In this document: piece by piece, positions 9,249 through 19,426 of the stretch
How positions within the stretch are numbered: the stretch's first letter is position 1
How the letters are laid out: each line of letters begins with the position of its first letter
Assembly: GCF_002093665.1 (NCBI RefSeq)
Contig: NZ_MRWE01000042.1
Coordinates: 1-42,388 of the forward strand
Origin: Rouxiella badensis
Lineage (GTDB): Bacteria > Pseudomonadota > Gammaproteobacteria > Enterobacterales > Enterobacteriaceae
Length of the DNA stretch: 42,388 bases
Reading direction: 5' to 3'
Notes under the pieces: generated by a model
Databases searched by the model: none
Told to the model about the DNA's origin: nothing
What the model saw: only the letters and a program-made list of their open reading frames with translations
Position numbers and translations under genes: made by a program

Positions 9249-10757
9249 ATGGCGCAATCACCTCTCTTGGCAGAACGAATCACCCGACTGGCTAATGCGT
9301 TAGAAAACGGCCTTTACGAGCGGCAGGAAGCTATACGACTTTGCCTGCTGGCTGCGCTGTGTGGTGAAAGCGTATTTTTACTGGGTCCGCCCGGGATAGC
9401 AAAAAGCCTGATAGCTCGCCGCCTGAAATATGCGTTTCGTGACGCTCGCGCATTCGAATACCTGATGACCCGCTTTTCCACCCCTGAAGAGGTGTTCGGC
9501 CCGCTTTCCATCCAAGCATTAAAGGATGAAGGCCGCTACCTGCGCCTCACGCAGGGCTATCTACCCGAAGCAGAAATTGTGTTTCTCGACGAAATCTGGA
9601 AAGCCGGACCGGCTATCCTCAACACGCTGCTGACCGCCATCAATGAAAGGCGTTTTCGCAACGGCGATATAGAAGAAGCTATCCCGATGCGTTTGCTGAT
9701 AAGCGCCTCCAACGAACTGCCTGAAGCGGATGGCGGTCTTGAGGCCTTGTATGACCGCATGCTCATCCGCCTGTGGCTCGACCGCGTTCAGGACAAACAG
9801 AACTTCCGTTCCTTGCTGACCAGCCGCCATTCTGAAAACACGCATCCCGTTGCCGAAGGTCTCAGCATCAGCAACGAAGAGTACCAACAATGGCAGCATG
9901 AGATTGAAAAAGTCAATTTGACTGAACACGGCTTTGAACTGATTTTCCAACTGCGTCAACGGCTCGGTGCACTCGATTCTGCCCCCTACGTTTCGGACCG
10001 TCGTTGGAAGAAAGCCCTGAGATTGCTACAGGCGTGCGCGTTTTTCAGCGGCAGGCAGTCGGTGTCGCCGGTAGACCTTATCTTGCTCAAAGATTGCCTG
10101 TGGCATGACATGAGTACTTATCATTTGTTACAAACGCAGATAGAACAAAGCATTACCGAACAGGCCTATCAGCAGCAAACCTTAAGTTTGAAAATTCAGC
10201 AACTCAATCAGCAGTGGAACCAGTATCAACAGCAGCAGAGCACGCGTCAGGCGCTAAAAGTCAGTAAAAAATCAGGTATGTTCAGCCGCAGGCCTCAGTA
10301 TCAACTTCCTGAAGCGCTTTCCGCCACCAGCCTGACGCTGTTCCTGCAACAGCCGCTGCATCTGCATGATATTCAGGTGACCCACGTGCTGGTGGAGCGA
10401 GACATGATTGCTGAATGGCTTAATAAAGGAGGCCAATTAAAAGCCAAGCTCAACGGCATCGGTTTTGCTCAGGCAGTAGACGTAGAGGTTGATGAGAAGC
10501 TGCAGCTGGTGATTTTCGACAGGAGCCGCCAGGCAAGCTTCCTGACGCTGCCGGGCAACGAGCACATCAGCGTACCCCAAGAGATGAAGAATACGCTGTC
10601 GGCGATAGGCGAGATGCTGACTCAACAGCGCCAGCAGTTTAACCAGCATCATCCGTGCCTGTTTGTGCCGCTAGAATGGACGGCAAAAATCGAGGCCAGC
10701 CTGATTCGCGTCAACGAGCAACTGATGCAGCAGCAGCAGTTGTTTAGCAGAGGGTAA
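9249..10757 (+). CDS. ravA: MoxR-family AAA+ ATPase RavA
   Basis: RavA is a cytoplasmic hexameric ATPase that, in E. coli, binds the inducible lysine decarboxylase LdcI. With ViaA it acts on respiratory complexes and modulates aminoglycoside sensitivity. The 502-residue protein has Walker A GPPGIAKS (46-53), Walker B VFLDEIWK (111-118), the sensor region [20 protein letters not shown] (151-170) and a long C-terminal arm corresponding to the LdcI-binding domain. The length is close to E. coli RavA (498). It is followed two bases later by viaA, so the pair is translationally coupled. Confidence 0.95.
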   Translation: MAQSPLLAERITRLANALENGLYERQEAIRLCLLAALCGESVFLLGPPGIAKSLIARRLKYAFRDARAFEYLMTRFSTPEEVFGPLSIQALKDEGRYLRLTQGYLPEAEIVFLDEIWKAGPAILNTLLTAINERRFRNGDIEEAIPMRLLISASNELPEADGGLEALYDRMLIRLWLDRVQDKQNFRSLLTSRHSENTHPVAEGLSISNEEYQQWQHEIEKVNLTEHGFELIFQLRQRLGALDSAPYVSDRRWKKALRLLQACAFFSGRQSVSPVDLILLKDCLWHDMSTYHLLQTQIEQSITEQAYQQQTLSLKIQQLNQQWNQYQQQQSTRQALKVSKKSGMFSRRPQYQLPEALSATSLTLFLQQPLHLHDIQVTHVLVERDMIAEWLNKGGQLKAKLNGIGFAQAVDVEVDEKLQLVIFDRSRQASFLTLPGNEHISVPQEMKNTLSAIGEMLTQQRQQFNQHHPCLFVPLEWTAKIEASLIRVNEQLMQQQQLFSRG

Positions 10758-10759
10758 AT

Positions 10760-12217
10760 ATGTTTACTCTCGAAACGCTGGACGTGATGCTGGCTATCCA
10801 GGAAGCCGAGATAATAGATGAACTGATCATCGCGCTGCTGGCAACGCCTGAGCTGCAGATTTTCTTCGAGAAATTCCCGCGCCTCAAACGAGCGCTGACC
10901 AAAGATCTTCCCGAGTGGCGCTTTCGACTCCAGCAAAGGATCCACGAAACGGAAGTGCCTAACGATCTGGCGAAAGAGTTCTACCTTTATCAGCACTGTC
11001 AGCAGAGCAGCCAGTCCACCTTTCACACCGAGCTGGAAGAGACCGTAAGTCAGCTCGAGCAGCTCAATTCTCCCTTTGCCACCGAGGCGCGTTCGCTCGC
11101 AGGCAACGTGTCTTCCTCCGATAGCGTCAGCTTTCAAGGGCTGTTTATGCAGCGCTGGCGGCTGAATATCACCTTCCAGACCGTCACGCTGCATCATCAC
11201 CTTCTGGAGCAGGAACAGGAACAGCTACAAAACGAACTCGAGCAGCGGCTGGAGCTCAGCGGCGAACTCTCCCCTTTATTAGCAGAAAACGACGCGGCGG
11301 CGGGGCGTCTTTGGGACATGAGTAAAGGAAGGCGCCAGCGCGGCGATTATCAGTCGCTGGTACGCTATGGCACCTTTTTGCAGCAGCAGCCGGAACTGCA
11401 ACAGCTGGCCGAACAGCTGGGCCGCAGTCAGACCGCGAAAGCCAATCCCCATGAGGAAACGATCCTCGAGCCACATCGTTTAATGGTGCGCGAACCGGCG
11501 ACGGTGCCGGAAGAGGTCAACGGCATTCATCAGAGCGACGACATTCTTCGCCTATTGCCGCCTGAATTGGCCACCCTCGGCATTCCCGAGCTTGAGATAG
11601 AGTTCTACCGCCGCCTGCTGGAGAAACGGCTGATGACCTATCGGCTGCAGGGCGACGTGTGGCGAGAGAAGGTGGTCATGAAGCCGGTGGTTTATCAACA
11701 GGTCGAACCCCAGCCGCGTGGGCCGTTTGTGGTCTGCGTCGATACCTCAGGGTCGATGGGTGGATTCAACGAGCAGTGCGCAAAAGCCTTCTGTCTGGCA
11801 TTGCTGCGCATAGCGCTGGCCGATAACCGCCGCTGCTACATCATGTTATTCGCCAGCGAAGTTATCCACTATGAGCTGACCTCCTCCAGCGGACTCGATC
11901 AGGCGATGCGTTTCCTGGGGCAGCATTTCCGCGGCGGCACCGATCTTTCAGCCTGCCTGAGCGCAACGCTAGACAAACTGGCCACGCCGGAGTGGCACGA
12001 TGCCGATGCGGTGATAATCTCTGACTTTATTGCCCAGCGTTTACCGGATGACATTCAGCAGCGGGTCAGGAAACAGCAAACCGACCATCGTCATCGTTTT
12101 CATGCGCTGGCGATGTCACACTATGGTAAACCGGCAATTATGCGTATCTTTGACCATATTTGGCGCTTTGATACTGGAATGAAAAGCCGTGTACAACGAC
12201 GATGGAAGCGTCCTTAA
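10760..12217 (+). CDS. viaA: VWA-domain protein ViaA
   Basis: ViaA is the von Willebrand factor A partner that stimulates RavA ATPase activity. The 485-residue protein has a helical, glutamine- and glutamate-rich N-terminal part. Its C-terminal VWA domain has a complete metal-ion-dependent adhesion site: DTSGSMGG at about 328-335, the conserved Thr in FRGGTDLSA, and ADAVIISDF. It ends normally (RRWKRP) compared with E. coli ViaA. Only 15 bases lie between its stop and asnC. In E. coli the gene asnA sits there, so asnC is probably read through from ravA-viaA here. Confidence 0.95.
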   Translation: MFTLETLDVMLAIQEAEIIDELIIALLATPELQIFFEKFPRLKRALTKDLPEWRFRLQQRIHETEVPNDLAKEFYLYQHCQQSSQSTFHTELEETVSQLEQLNSPFATEARSLAGNVSSSDSVSFQGLFMQRWRLNITFQTVTLHHHLLEQEQEQLQNELEQRLELSGELSPLLAENDAAAGRLWDMSKGRRQRGDYQSLVRYGTFLQQQPELQQLAEQLGRSQTAKANPHEETILEPHRLMVREPATVPEEVNGIHQSDDILRLLPPELATLGIPELEIEFYRRLLEKRLMTYRLQGDVWREKVVMKPVVYQQVEPQPRGPFVVCVDTSGSMGGFNEQCAKAFCLALLRIALADNRRCYIMLFASEVIHYELTSSSGLDQAMRFLGQHFRGGTDLSACLSATLDKLATPEWHDADAVIISDFIAQRLPDDIQQRVRKQQTDHRHRFHALAMSHYGKPAIMRIFDHIWRFDTGMKSRVQRRWKRP

Positions 12218-12232
12218 TTGAGAAACTAATCG

Positions 12233-12694
12233 ATGTCCGAAACCTATCTGATAGACGCCCTAGACCGTGGGATACTCAACGCGTTGATGGAAAACGCCCG
12301 CATAGCCTATGCCGAACTGGCAAAATCGTTCAACGTCAGCCCCGGCACCATTCACGTTCGCGTCGAGAAGATGAAGCAGGCGGGGATCATCACGGGGACC
12401 CGCGTTAACGTCGATCCCAAGCGTCTGGGCTACGACGTATGTTGTTTTATCGGTATTATTCTTAAGAGCGCCAAAGACTATCCCTCGGCCCTCAAACGCC
12501 TGGAAAGCCTCGAAGAAGTGGTGGAAGCCTACTACACCACCGGCCATTACAGCATTTTTATCAAGGTCATGTGCCGATCGATAGATGCGCTGCAACAGGT
12601 ACTTATCAACAAGATCCAGACGATTGAAGAGATTCAGTCAACCGAAACCTTAATCTCCTTACAGAACCCGATCATGCGTACGATCCAGCCCTGA
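12233..12694 (+). CDS. asnC: Lrp/AsnC-family transcriptional regulator AsnC
   Basis: In E. coli, AsnC activates the asparagine synthetase gene asnA in response to asparagine and represses itself. The 153-residue protein has the Lrp-type helix-turn-helix (ARIAYAELAKSFNVSPGTIH, about 22-41) and a RAM ligand domain (YYTTGHYSIFIKVMCRS). It matches E. coli AsnC almost end to end. The target gene asnA is missing from its usual divergent position and no divergent gene is present, so this regulator has lost its classical partner at this locus. The ribosome-binding site is weak (GAGA). Confidence 0.95.
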   Translation: MSETYLIDALDRGILNALMENARIAYAELAKSFNVSPGTIHVRVEKMKQAGIITGTRVNVDPKRLGYDVCCFIGIILKSAKDYPSALKRLESLEEVVEAYYTTGHYSIFIKVMCRSIDALQQVLINKIQTIEEIQSTETLISLQNPIMRTIQP

Positions 12695-12715
12695 GTAATA
12701 AATTTTAATACCTTA

Positions 12716-12755
12716 TTATCCACAGGTAGATCCCAGCTGATTCACAGCGTACAAT
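12716..12755 (+). promoter_or_regulatory. mioC promoter with DnaA box
   Basis: TTATCCACA at 12716-12724 is a perfect DnaA box. It is followed by a GATC site and a -10 TACAAT (12750-12755). The arrangement CCTTATTATCCACAGGTAGA and TTCACAGCGTACAAT is nearly identical to the E. coli mioC promoter, where DnaA represses transcription that would enter oriC. Confidence 0.88.
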
Positions 12756-12783
12756 AGCCATTCTTTTTTCGGGTAAGAGCCTT

Positions 12784-13227
12784 ATGTCTGACATCACCCT
12801 GATCAGTGGCAGTACGCTTGGCAGCGCTGAATATGTCGCTGAACATGTAGAAGAGAAGCTTAAAGAAGCGGGGTTTTCTACTGAACTGTTCCACGGACCT
12901 GAGCTGTATGAACTTCCAACCGAAGGTATTTGGCTGGTGGTCTGTTCAACGCACGGTGCCGGAGAGCTTCCTGACAATCTTCAGCCTCTTCTTGAGCAAA
13001 TAGAAGAACAGCAGCCCGATCTTTCTAATGTCCGCTTTGGCGCGCTCGGTTTAGGCAGCAGTGAATATGACACTTTCTGTGGTGCTATCCGTACTCTGGA
13101 TCAAAAATTGACGGCATTAGGTGCTCAAAGAATTGGCGATCGCCTTGAGATCGACGTCACTCAGCACGAAATTCCTGAAGATCCGGCTGAGGTTTGGGCA
13201 CTAAATTGGATTAATTTGCTCAGATAA
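12784..13227 (+). CDS. mioC: Flavodoxin-like protein MioC
   Basis: MioC is an FMN-binding flavodoxin-fold protein. E. coli MioC can act as electron carrier for biotin synthase in vitro. The 147-residue protein has the FMN phosphate-binding loop SGSTLGSAEYVAEH (about 7-20), the STHGAGELPDN loop (about 58-68) and GLGSSEYDTFCGA. It lies between the DnaA-regulated promoter and oriC and reads towards the origin, as in E. coli. Confidence 0.96.
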   Translation: MSDITLISGSTLGSAEYVAEHVEEKLKEAGFSTELFHGPELYELPTEGIWLVVCSTHGAGELPDNLQPLLEQIEEQQPDLSNVRFGALGLGSSEYDTFCGAIRTLDQKLTALGAQRIGDRLEIDVTQHEIPEDPAEVWALNWINLLR

Positions 13228-13249
13228 GTGTAAATTTTACGCGATCAGA

Positions 13250-13258
13250 TGTGGATAA
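13250..13258 (-). promoter_or_regulatory. DnaA box R4
   Basis: TGTGGATAA on the plus strand is a perfect TTATCCACA box on the minus strand. It is the high-affinity box at the mioC edge of oriC. Confidence 0.92.
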
Positions 13259-13288
13259 CTAGGCTTTAAACCGGTGTAAAACCGGTAG

Positions 13289-13297
13289 TTATCCCTC
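13289..13297 (+). promoter_or_regulatory. DnaA box R3 (degenerate)
   Basis: TTATCCCTC lies next to the conserved ACCGGTAG at the position of E. coli R3 (TTATCCAAA). It is a weak box by sequence, as R3 is in E. coli. Confidence 0.65.
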
Positions 13298-13323
13298 TAA
13301 CAACCCTAGACCGCTTTCGGTGC

Positions 13324-13332
13324 TGTGCATAA
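13324..13332 (-). promoter_or_regulatory. DnaA box R2
   Basis: TGTGCATAA reads TTATGCACA on the minus strand. This fits the TTATNCACA consensus at the position of E. coli R2. Confidence 0.85.
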
Positions 13333-13429
13333 CTTGCCATTTAGATCCCAGCTTATACTGGCTAGGATCACCGATCATTCACAGCATTAGATCCTCTATA
13401 GCATATTGATCTAAATAGACAATAATGAC

Positions 13430-13438
13430 TTATACACA
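13430..13438 (+). promoter_or_regulatory. DnaA box R1
   Basis: TTATACACA lies next to the 13-mer region. It fits TTATNCACA but differs by one base from the E. coli R1 (TTATCCACA). Confidence 0.88.
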
Positions 13439-13451
13439 GAGGATCGCGATC

Positions 13452-13500
13452 CTAATAAGAGTTAGTAGTAAGAGATCTTTAAATAAAAAGATCTTCTTTT
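13452..13500 (-). other. oriC DNA unwinding element (three 13-mers)
   Basis: Read on the minus strand, GATCTTTTTATTT (13481-13493) and GATCTCTTACTAC (13465-13477) match the GATCTNTTNTTTT-type 13-mers. A third, TAACTCTTATTAG (13452-13464), has lost its leading GATC. The segment is strongly A/T rich and ends in TTCTTTTAATTAG. This is where DnaA opens the duplex. Confidence 0.9.
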
Positions 13501-13523
13501 AATTAGTGACGATCCCCTGGGGC

Positions 13524-13551
13524 TTGTGGAACCTCTAAACTCGCGTAGAAT
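13524..13551 (+). promoter_or_regulatory. mnmG (gidA) promoter
   Basis: A -35 TTGTGG (13524-13529) and a -10 TAGAAT (13546-13551) with a 16-base spacer lie just past the unwinding region and direct transcription away from oriC into mnmG. In E. coli this promoter assists origin opening. Confidence 0.7.
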
Positions 13552-13602
13552 CCGTTTTCCCAACGCAATACGATCGTTCGTTGAACTTCGAGGTGCAGTA
13601 CC

Positions 13603-15492
13603 ATGTTTTATCCGGATCAATTTGACGTCATCATCATCGGTGGCGGCCATGCAGGCACTGAAGCGGCCATGGCTTCAGCCAGAATGGGACGTCAAACTCT
13701 GTTATTGACCCATAATATCGACACGCTGGGACAGATGTCGTGTAACCCTGCCATTGGCGGGATCGGGAAAGGACATCTGGTTAAAGAAGTGGACGCACTC
13801 GGTGGTTTGATGGCAACGGCAATCGATCACGCAGGCATCCAGTTTAGGATACTAAACGCGAGCAAAGGACCCGCTGTTCGAGCCACTCGTGCTCAGGCAG
13901 ACCGCGTACTTTACCGCCAAGCCGTGCGTACCGCGCTTGAAAACCAGCCTAATCTGATGATCTTCCAGCAGCCTGTTGAAGACCTGATCGTCGAAAACGA
14001 TCGTGTGGTCGGCGCTGTGACCCAGATGGGCCTTAAATTCCGTGCCAAAGCCGTGGTGTTGACCGTGGGTACCTTCCTTGACGGGAAAATCCACATCGGT
14101 CTCGAAAACTACAGCGGTGGCCGTGCTGGCGATCCGCCGGCAATCTCACTTTCACAACGTCTGCGTGAACTGCCTTTGCGCGTTAATCGCCTGAAAACCG
14201 GGACTCCGCCGCGTATCGACGCGCGTACCATCGATTTCAGCGTACTTGGTCAGCAGCACGGCGACGACGTGGCACCGGTGTTCTCGTTCATGGGTAATGC
14301 GGCGCAACATCCACGCCAAATACCTTGCTATATCACGCACACTAACGAAAAAACGCATGACGTGATCCGCAATAATCTGGATCGCAGCCCGATGTATGCC
14401 GGGATCATCGAAGGGATCGGCCCACGCTATTGCCCATCTATCGAAGACAAAGTCATGCGCTTTGCAGATCGGAACGCACACCAGATCTTCCTTGAACCTG
14501 AAGGCCTGACCAGCAACGAAATTTATCCTAACGGCATCTCCACCAGCCTGCCGTTTGACGTTCAGATGCAGATCGTTCGTTCAATGCAGGGGATGGAAAA
14601 CGCGGTTATCGTTCGTCCTGGCTACGCCATCGAGTACGATTTCTTCGACCCGCGTGATTTGAAACCGACGCTGGAAAGCAAATTTATCCCTGGTCTGTTC
14701 TTTGCTGGACAAATCAATGGCACGACCGGTTACGAAGAAGCTGCGGCGCAGGGCCTGCTTGCGGGTCTCAATGCGGCACGCCACGCGACCGAACAGGAAG
14801 GTTGGGCACCACGTCGTGACCAGGCCTATCTGGGCGTGCTGGTCGACGACCTGTGCACGCTGGGTACCAAAGAACCGTACCGCATGTTTACCTCACGTGC
14901 CGAATACCGTCTGATGCTGCGCGAAGACAACGCCGACCTGCGCCTGACCGAAAAAGGCCGCGAACTGGGTCTGGTTGATGACGCACGTTGGGCACGCTTC
15001 AGCGAAAAACTCGAAATGATTGAGCTTGAGCGCCAACGCCTGCGCGGGATCTGGGTCAACCCAAATCACGCACAGGTTGCAGAGATCAACGCCAACCTGT
15101 CTGCGCCATTGTCCAAAGAAGCCAGCGCGGAAGAGCTGCTGCGTCGCCCAGAGATGACGTACGACCTGCTGACCCGTCTTGAAGCCTTTGCTCCAGCGGT
15201 AAGCGACCCTCAGGCAGCCGAACAGGTCGAGATTCAGGTCAAGTACGAAGGCTACATCGCGCGTCAGCAGGAAGAGATCGAAAAGCAACAGCGTAACGAA
15301 AACACGCTGCTGCCTGAAACACTGGATTATCGTCAGGTTAACGGCCTGTCGAACGAAGTTATTGCCAAGCTGAACGATCATCGCCCAACCTCGATCGGGC
15401 AGGCTACTCGCATTTCGGGTATTACCCCGGCTGCAATCTCGATACTTCTTGTTTGGCTGAAGAAACAGGGGCTGCTGCGTCGCAGCGCCTGA
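13603..15492 (+). CDS. mnmG: tRNA uridine-5-carboxymethylaminomethyl modification enzyme MnmG
   Basis: MnmG (GidA) works with the GTPase MnmE to place (carboxymethyl)aminomethyl groups on wobble uridine 34 of several tRNAs, using FAD, NADH and a folate one-carbon donor. The 629-residue length equals that of E. coli MnmG. The N-terminal FAD motif is [13 protein letters not shown] (about 10-22), followed by [18 protein letters not shown]. Further conserved blocks are [10 protein letters not shown] and the [17 protein letters not shown] region. The C-terminal helical domain contacts MnmE and tRNA. GAGGT lies eight bases before the ATG. Confidence 0.98.
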   Translation: MFYPDQFDVIIIGGGHAGTEAAMASARMGRQTLLLTHNIDTLGQMSCNPAIGGIGKGHLVKEVDALGGLMATAIDHAGIQFRILNASKGPAVRATRAQADRVLYRQAVRTALENQPNLMIFQQPVEDLIVENDRVVGAVTQMGLKFRAKAVVLTVGTFLDGKIHIGLENYSGGRAGDPPAISLSQRLRELPLRVNRLKTGTPPRIDARTIDFSVLGQQHGDDVAPVFSFMGNAAQHPRQIPCYITHTNEKTHDVIRNNLDRSPMYAGIIEGIGPRYCPSIEDKVMRFADRNAHQIFLEPEGLTSNEIYPNGISTSLPFDVQMQIVRSMQGMENAVIVRPGYAIEYDFFDPRDLKPTLESKFIPGLFFAGQINGTTGYEEAAAQGLLAGLNAARHATEQEGWAPRRDQAYLGVLVDDLCTLGTKEPYRMFTSRAEYRLMLREDNADLRLTEKGRELGLVDDARWARFSEKLEMIELERQRLRGIWVNPNHAQVAEINANLSAPLSKEASAEELLRRPEMTYDLLTRLEAFAPAVSDPQAAEQVEIQVKYEGYIARQQEEIEKQQRNENTLLPETLDYRQVNGLSNEVIAKLNDHRPTSIGQATRISGITPAAISILLVWLKKQGLLRRSA

Positions 15493-15502
15493 TTTGGCCA
15501 CG

Positions 15503-15540
15503 CCGCAGGTCCTGTCATTGCGACAGGGCCTGCGGGTTTT
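15503..15540 (+). terminator. Hairpin between mnmG and rsmG
   Basis: CCGCAGGTCCTGTC (15503-15516) pairs with GACAGGGCCTGCGG (15522-15535), 14 pairs with one G-T, around a five-base loop. It is followed by GTTTT. It looks like an intrinsic terminator or attenuator, so rsmG would receive reduced read-through from mnmG. Confidence 0.75.
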
Positions 15541-15560
15541 GATTTCGTCAAGGATAACCC

Positions 15561-16181
15561 ATGCAAAAGAAATTGGACTCGCTGCTTGCCGCGGCAGGAA
15601 TAGCGCTACCCGATCAACAAAAACATCAGCTGATTGGCTATGTCGAGTTACTGCATAAGTGGAACAAAGCCTACAATCTCACCTCGGTACGTGACCCGAT
15701 GCAAATGCTGGTGCGTCATATCCTCGATAGCATCGTGGTGAACCCGCATCTGGAAGGCTCACGCTTCATCGACGTGGGAACCGGTCCAGGACTGCCAGGC
15801 ATTCCGTTGGCGATTATCCGTCCAGACTCTCATTTCACATTGCTCGATAGCCTGGGAAAGCGCGTGCGCTTCCTGCGTCAGGTACAGCACGAGCTTGGCC
15901 TGAAAAACGTCGAGCCGGTGCAGAGCAGGGTGGAGGAGTTCATTCCTGAGCCTGCTTTTGACGGTGTCATCAGCCGTGCGTTTGCGTCGCTGCAGGACAT
16001 GTTGTCCTGGTGCCATCATTTGCCGGTGAAAGGGGAGGGCCGTTTTTATGCGCTGAAGGGGCTGCGTCCTGATGACGAATTAGCCACGCTACCGCAGGGT
16101 ATCCAGCTGCAAGAGATTATAAAACTGCGTGTGCCGGAATTGGATGGCGAAAGGCATCTGGTGATTTTGAAGGCAAACTAA
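15561..16181 (+). CDS. rsmG: 16S rRNA (guanine527-N7)-methyltransferase RsmG
   Basis: RsmG (GidB) methylates G527 in the 530 loop of 16S rRNA using S-adenosylmethionine; its loss gives low-level streptomycin resistance in many bacteria. The 206-residue protein is about the E. coli length (207). After a helical N-terminus ([14 protein letters not shown]) come the SAM-binding motif [17 protein letters not shown] (about 70-86), [10 protein letters not shown] and the ISRAFASL block. The ATG follows AAGGATAACCC. It is the second gene of the mnmG-rsmG pair. Confidence 0.97.
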   Translation: MQKKLDSLLAAAGIALPDQQKHQLIGYVELLHKWNKAYNLTSVRDPMQMLVRHILDSIVVNPHLEGSRFIDVGTGPGLPGIPLAIIRPDSHFTLLDSLGKRVRFLRQVQHELGLKNVEPVQSRVEEFIPEPAFDGVISRAFASLQDMLSWCHHLPVKGEGRFYALKGLRPDDELATLPQGIQLQEIIKLRVPELDGERHLVILKAN

Positions 16182-16656
16182 GTTTGTTTTACGTCAATAA
16201 AATCTTCAAAAGTCAGATGTTTAATAAAGGTAAAAATAAGCAAGCTAAGTAGTTTGTACATTTATTCGCTTTTTACCTGTGTTTTACAGACTAGCATCAG
16301 CTGATTGACGTTTTAGCTTTAATCCAAGGCGAAATAATCACTTTTGAAATTGAATTTGTCTTAAGTGGTCAATATTCGAATTGTGATCAAATTGTTGTTA
16401 TTTGTTGTGGGTATGTATAAAAAGCAAACTTTTAATTTAGATTTGATTTTTTATGAAAAGCTGAATCAATTAAGCTACTGTTTTTAATGATTTTTTAAAA
16501 TATCTATTAGATAATAGCAATCCCAACGCGGCAGAGAAAATGGCGTGGAAAACGGTTTTTTGTGATCCCGCGCACGCTTCTTTGTCGGTTAATGGAATAA
16601 CTCGACAGCCGATTTGTAGTTAATTAGCGCTATAGTTTCCTTATGAAAATAGCTCT

Positions 16657-16690
16657 AAAAAGGTCAATTTAAATAATTGTTCACCTTTTC
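16657..16690 (+). terminator. Hairpin upstream of the atp promoter
   Basis: AAAAAGGT (16657-16664) pairs with ACCTTTT (16683-16689), and inside it CAATT (16665-16669) pairs with AATTG (16675-16679). The stem is A/T rich and the following U-tract is short. It may insulate the atp operon from upstream transcription. Confidence 0.35.
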
Positions 16691-16702
16691 GCTACTTATC
16701 CA

Positions 16703-16730
16703 TTGAATTCGTTTGAGTGGCCCGTATAAT
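16703..16730 (+). promoter_or_regulatory. atp operon promoter
   Basis: A -35 TTGAAT (16703-16708) and a perfect -10 TATAAT (16725-16730) are separated by 16 bases, about 90 bases before atpI. A second, weaker pair TTGACT (16749-16754) and TGTTAT (16772-16777), 17 bases apart, lies downstream and may also be used. Confidence 0.75.
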
Positions 16731-16822
16731 TTGCACGTTTTTTGCTGCTTGACTCCTTTGGGTAAAGGCAGTGTTATACGGCATTCAGCATACCTCCAGT
16801 TAGGTACGAGAGAATAAACGTC

Positions 16823-17215
16823 ATGTCTGTGTCTTACTCCTTATACGATAAGAACGGCGGGAAAGTAGCGAGAAAGCTGTTAATACTGCAGCTATTGACG
16901 TTTGTCCTTCTCAGTGCAGCGTTGGGTTTTAAAAGCCTGTCGTGGTCGACTTCTGCTCTTATGGGGGGAATGGCCGCCTGGTTACCTAATGCACTGTTTA
17001 TGCTGTATGCGTGGCGCCAACAGGCGCAAACAACGGTCTCTGGACGAGTTGCCTGGTCTTTTGCCATTGGAGAAGCGCTGAAAGTTGTGGTTACCATAAC
17101 TTTGCTGGTTATCGCGCTGGGCCTGTTCAAGGCTGCTTTTGCTCCGTTGGGTTTGGCCTATTTATCTGTGCTAATCACGCAGATAGTAGCTCCGGCCGTA
17201 ATTAATCGGTCGTAA
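16823..17215 (+). CDS. atpI: ATP synthase accessory protein AtpI
   Basis: AtpI is a small inner-membrane protein encoded ahead of the ATP synthase subunits; it is thought to help assemble the c-ring. The 130-residue sequence has four hydrophobic segments and ends in QIVAPAVINRS, closely matching the E. coli C-terminus (QILAPAVINNKG). A conserved GRVAWSFAIGEALKV loop is present. It is not essential for synthase function in E. coli. The N-terminus is a few residues longer than in E. coli (126). Confidence 0.93.
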   Translation: MSVSYSLYDKNGGKVARKLLILQLLTFVLLSAALGFKSLSWSTSALMGGMAAWLPNALFMLYAWRQQAQTTVSGRVAWSFAIGEALKVVVTITLLVIALGLFKAAFAPLGLAYLSVLITQIVAPAVINRS

Positions 17216-17242
17216 CCGTAGATAACCGTACTTAACTACTAA

Positions 17243-18040
<798 letters not shown>

Positions 18041-18060
18041 TTTTTCTTTCAACAATACTG

Positions 18061-18344
<284 letters not shown>

Positions 18345-18395
18345 TGAGTTAAACGACTGACATCAACTAATTCACTTTGAAAGAGGCATTGTGCT

Positions 18396-18866
18396 GTGAA
18401 TCTTAACGCAACAATCCTCGGCCAGGCTATCGCGTTCGTCCTGTTTGTCTGGTTCTGCATGAAGTACGTATGGCCGCCAATTATGGCTGCCATCGAAAAG
18501 CGTCAGAAAGAAATTGCTGACGGTTTATCTTCCGCAGAACAAGCCAAAAAAGAGCTGGATTTAGCGCAAGCCGATGCGACCGACCAACTGATTAAAGCCA
18601 AAGCGGAAGCCCAGGTGATCATTGAGCAAGCCAACAAGCGCAGAACTCAGATCATCGACGAAGCTAAAACTGAAGCTGAGCAGGAACGTAACAGAATCGT
18701 GACGCAAGCGAAGGCAGAGATCGACGCAGAACGTCAACGTGCTCGTGAAGAGTTACGTAAACAAGTCGGTATTTTGGCCATTGCTGGCGCCGAGAAAATC
18801 ATCGAACGTTCCGTGGATGAAGCTGCTAACAGCGACATCGTTGATAAACTGGTCGCTGAACTGTAA
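18396..18866 (+). CDS. atpF: ATP synthase Fo subunit b
   Basis: Subunit b dimerises to form the peripheral stalk linking Fo to F1. The 156-residue length equals E. coli AtpF. An N-terminal membrane helix ([20 protein letters not shown]) is followed by a long charged coiled coil rich in Ala, Glu, Lys and Arg, ending near the delta-binding C-terminus. The start is GTG, as in E. coli (NLNATILGQ), with AGAGG about nine bases upstream. Confidence 0.98.
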   Translation: MNLNATILGQAIAFVLFVWFCMKYVWPPIMAAIEKRQKEIADGLSSAEQAKKELDLAQADATDQLIKAKAEAQVIIEQANKRRTQIIDEAKTEAEQERNRIVTQAKAEIDAERQRAREELRKQVGILAIAGAEKIIERSVDEAANSDIVDKLVAEL

Positions 18867-18880
18867 GGAGGGAGGGGCTG

Positions 18881-19414
18881 ATGTCACAATTTACTACGGT
18901 AGCTCGCCCCTACGCCAAAGCAGCTTTTGACTTTGCCGTTGAGCACCAAAGCTTGGATCGCTGGCAGTCAATGCTCGCGTTCACGGCTGAAGTCACACGC
19001 GATAAACAGATTGCAGAATTGCTTACCGGTGCATTAGCGCCTGAAGCTCTTTCTAAAACGTTTATCGGCGTATGTGGTGAACAACTCGACGAAGCGGGTC
19101 AGAACCTGATTAAGGTTATGGCTGACAACAAACGTTTACGCGTTCTTCCTGAAGTGCTGGAACAGTTCATCGAACTGCGTGCAGCACTGGAGTCGACCGT
19201 TGAAGTAGAAGTCACTTCTGCCAACGTTCTGTCTGAAGAACAGCAGGCGAAAATCGCTGCTGCGATGGAAAAACGTTTGTCTCGCAAAGTTAAGCTGAAT
19301 TGCAAAATTGACAAGTCTGTTCTTGCCGGGATCGTAATCCGTGCAGGTGATATGGTGATTGATGGCAGCGTTCGCAGTCGTCTTGAACGCCTGGCAGACG
19401 TCTTGCAGTCTTAA
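18881..19414 (+). CDS. atpH: ATP synthase F1 subunit delta
   Basis: Delta sits on top of F1 and joins the peripheral stalk to the alpha subunits. The 177-residue protein matches the E. coli length. It has an N-terminal helical domain ([16 protein letters not shown]) and a C-terminal part with the family signature around [20 protein letters not shown] (about 147-166). It begins 14 bases after atpF, with GGAGG upstream. Confidence 0.98.
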   Translation: MSQFTTVARPYAKAAFDFAVEHQSLDRWQSMLAFTAEVTRDKQIAELLTGALAPEALSKTFIGVCGEQLDEAGQNLIKVMADNKRLRVLPEVLEQFIELRAALESTVEVEVTSANVLSEEQQAKIAAAMEKRLSRKVKLNCKIDKSVLAGIVIRAGDMVIDGSVRSRLERLADVLQS

Positions 19415-19426
19415 GGGGACTGGAGC

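Larger units (their letters stand above)
13243..13514. other. oriC: Chromosomal replication origin oriC
   Basis: This region lies between mioC and mnmG, the standard enterobacterial oriC position. It is the reverse complement of the usual E. coli presentation: R4 is nearest mioC and the A/T-rich unwinding region nearest mnmG. There are 11 GATC (Dam/SeqA) sites in 272 bases. The block at about 13342-13394 (GATCCCAGCTTATAC ... GATCACCGATCATTCACAG) is almost identical to E. coli. R1, R2, R3 and R4 DnaA boxes and three 13-mers can be placed. DnaA would load here and start bidirectional replication. Confidence 0.97.
16182..16822. other. AT-rich rsmG-atpI intergenic region
   Basis: These 641 bases hold no convincing coding frame. 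The first ~370 bases are strikingly A/T rich, unlike the neighbouring genes. A small palindrome CTATTA-GA-TAATAG lies near 16504-16518. The second part is closer to average composition and holds a hairpin at 16657-16690 and the atp promoter. E. coli also has a long gap here. No RNA gene was recognised. Confidence 0.6.
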
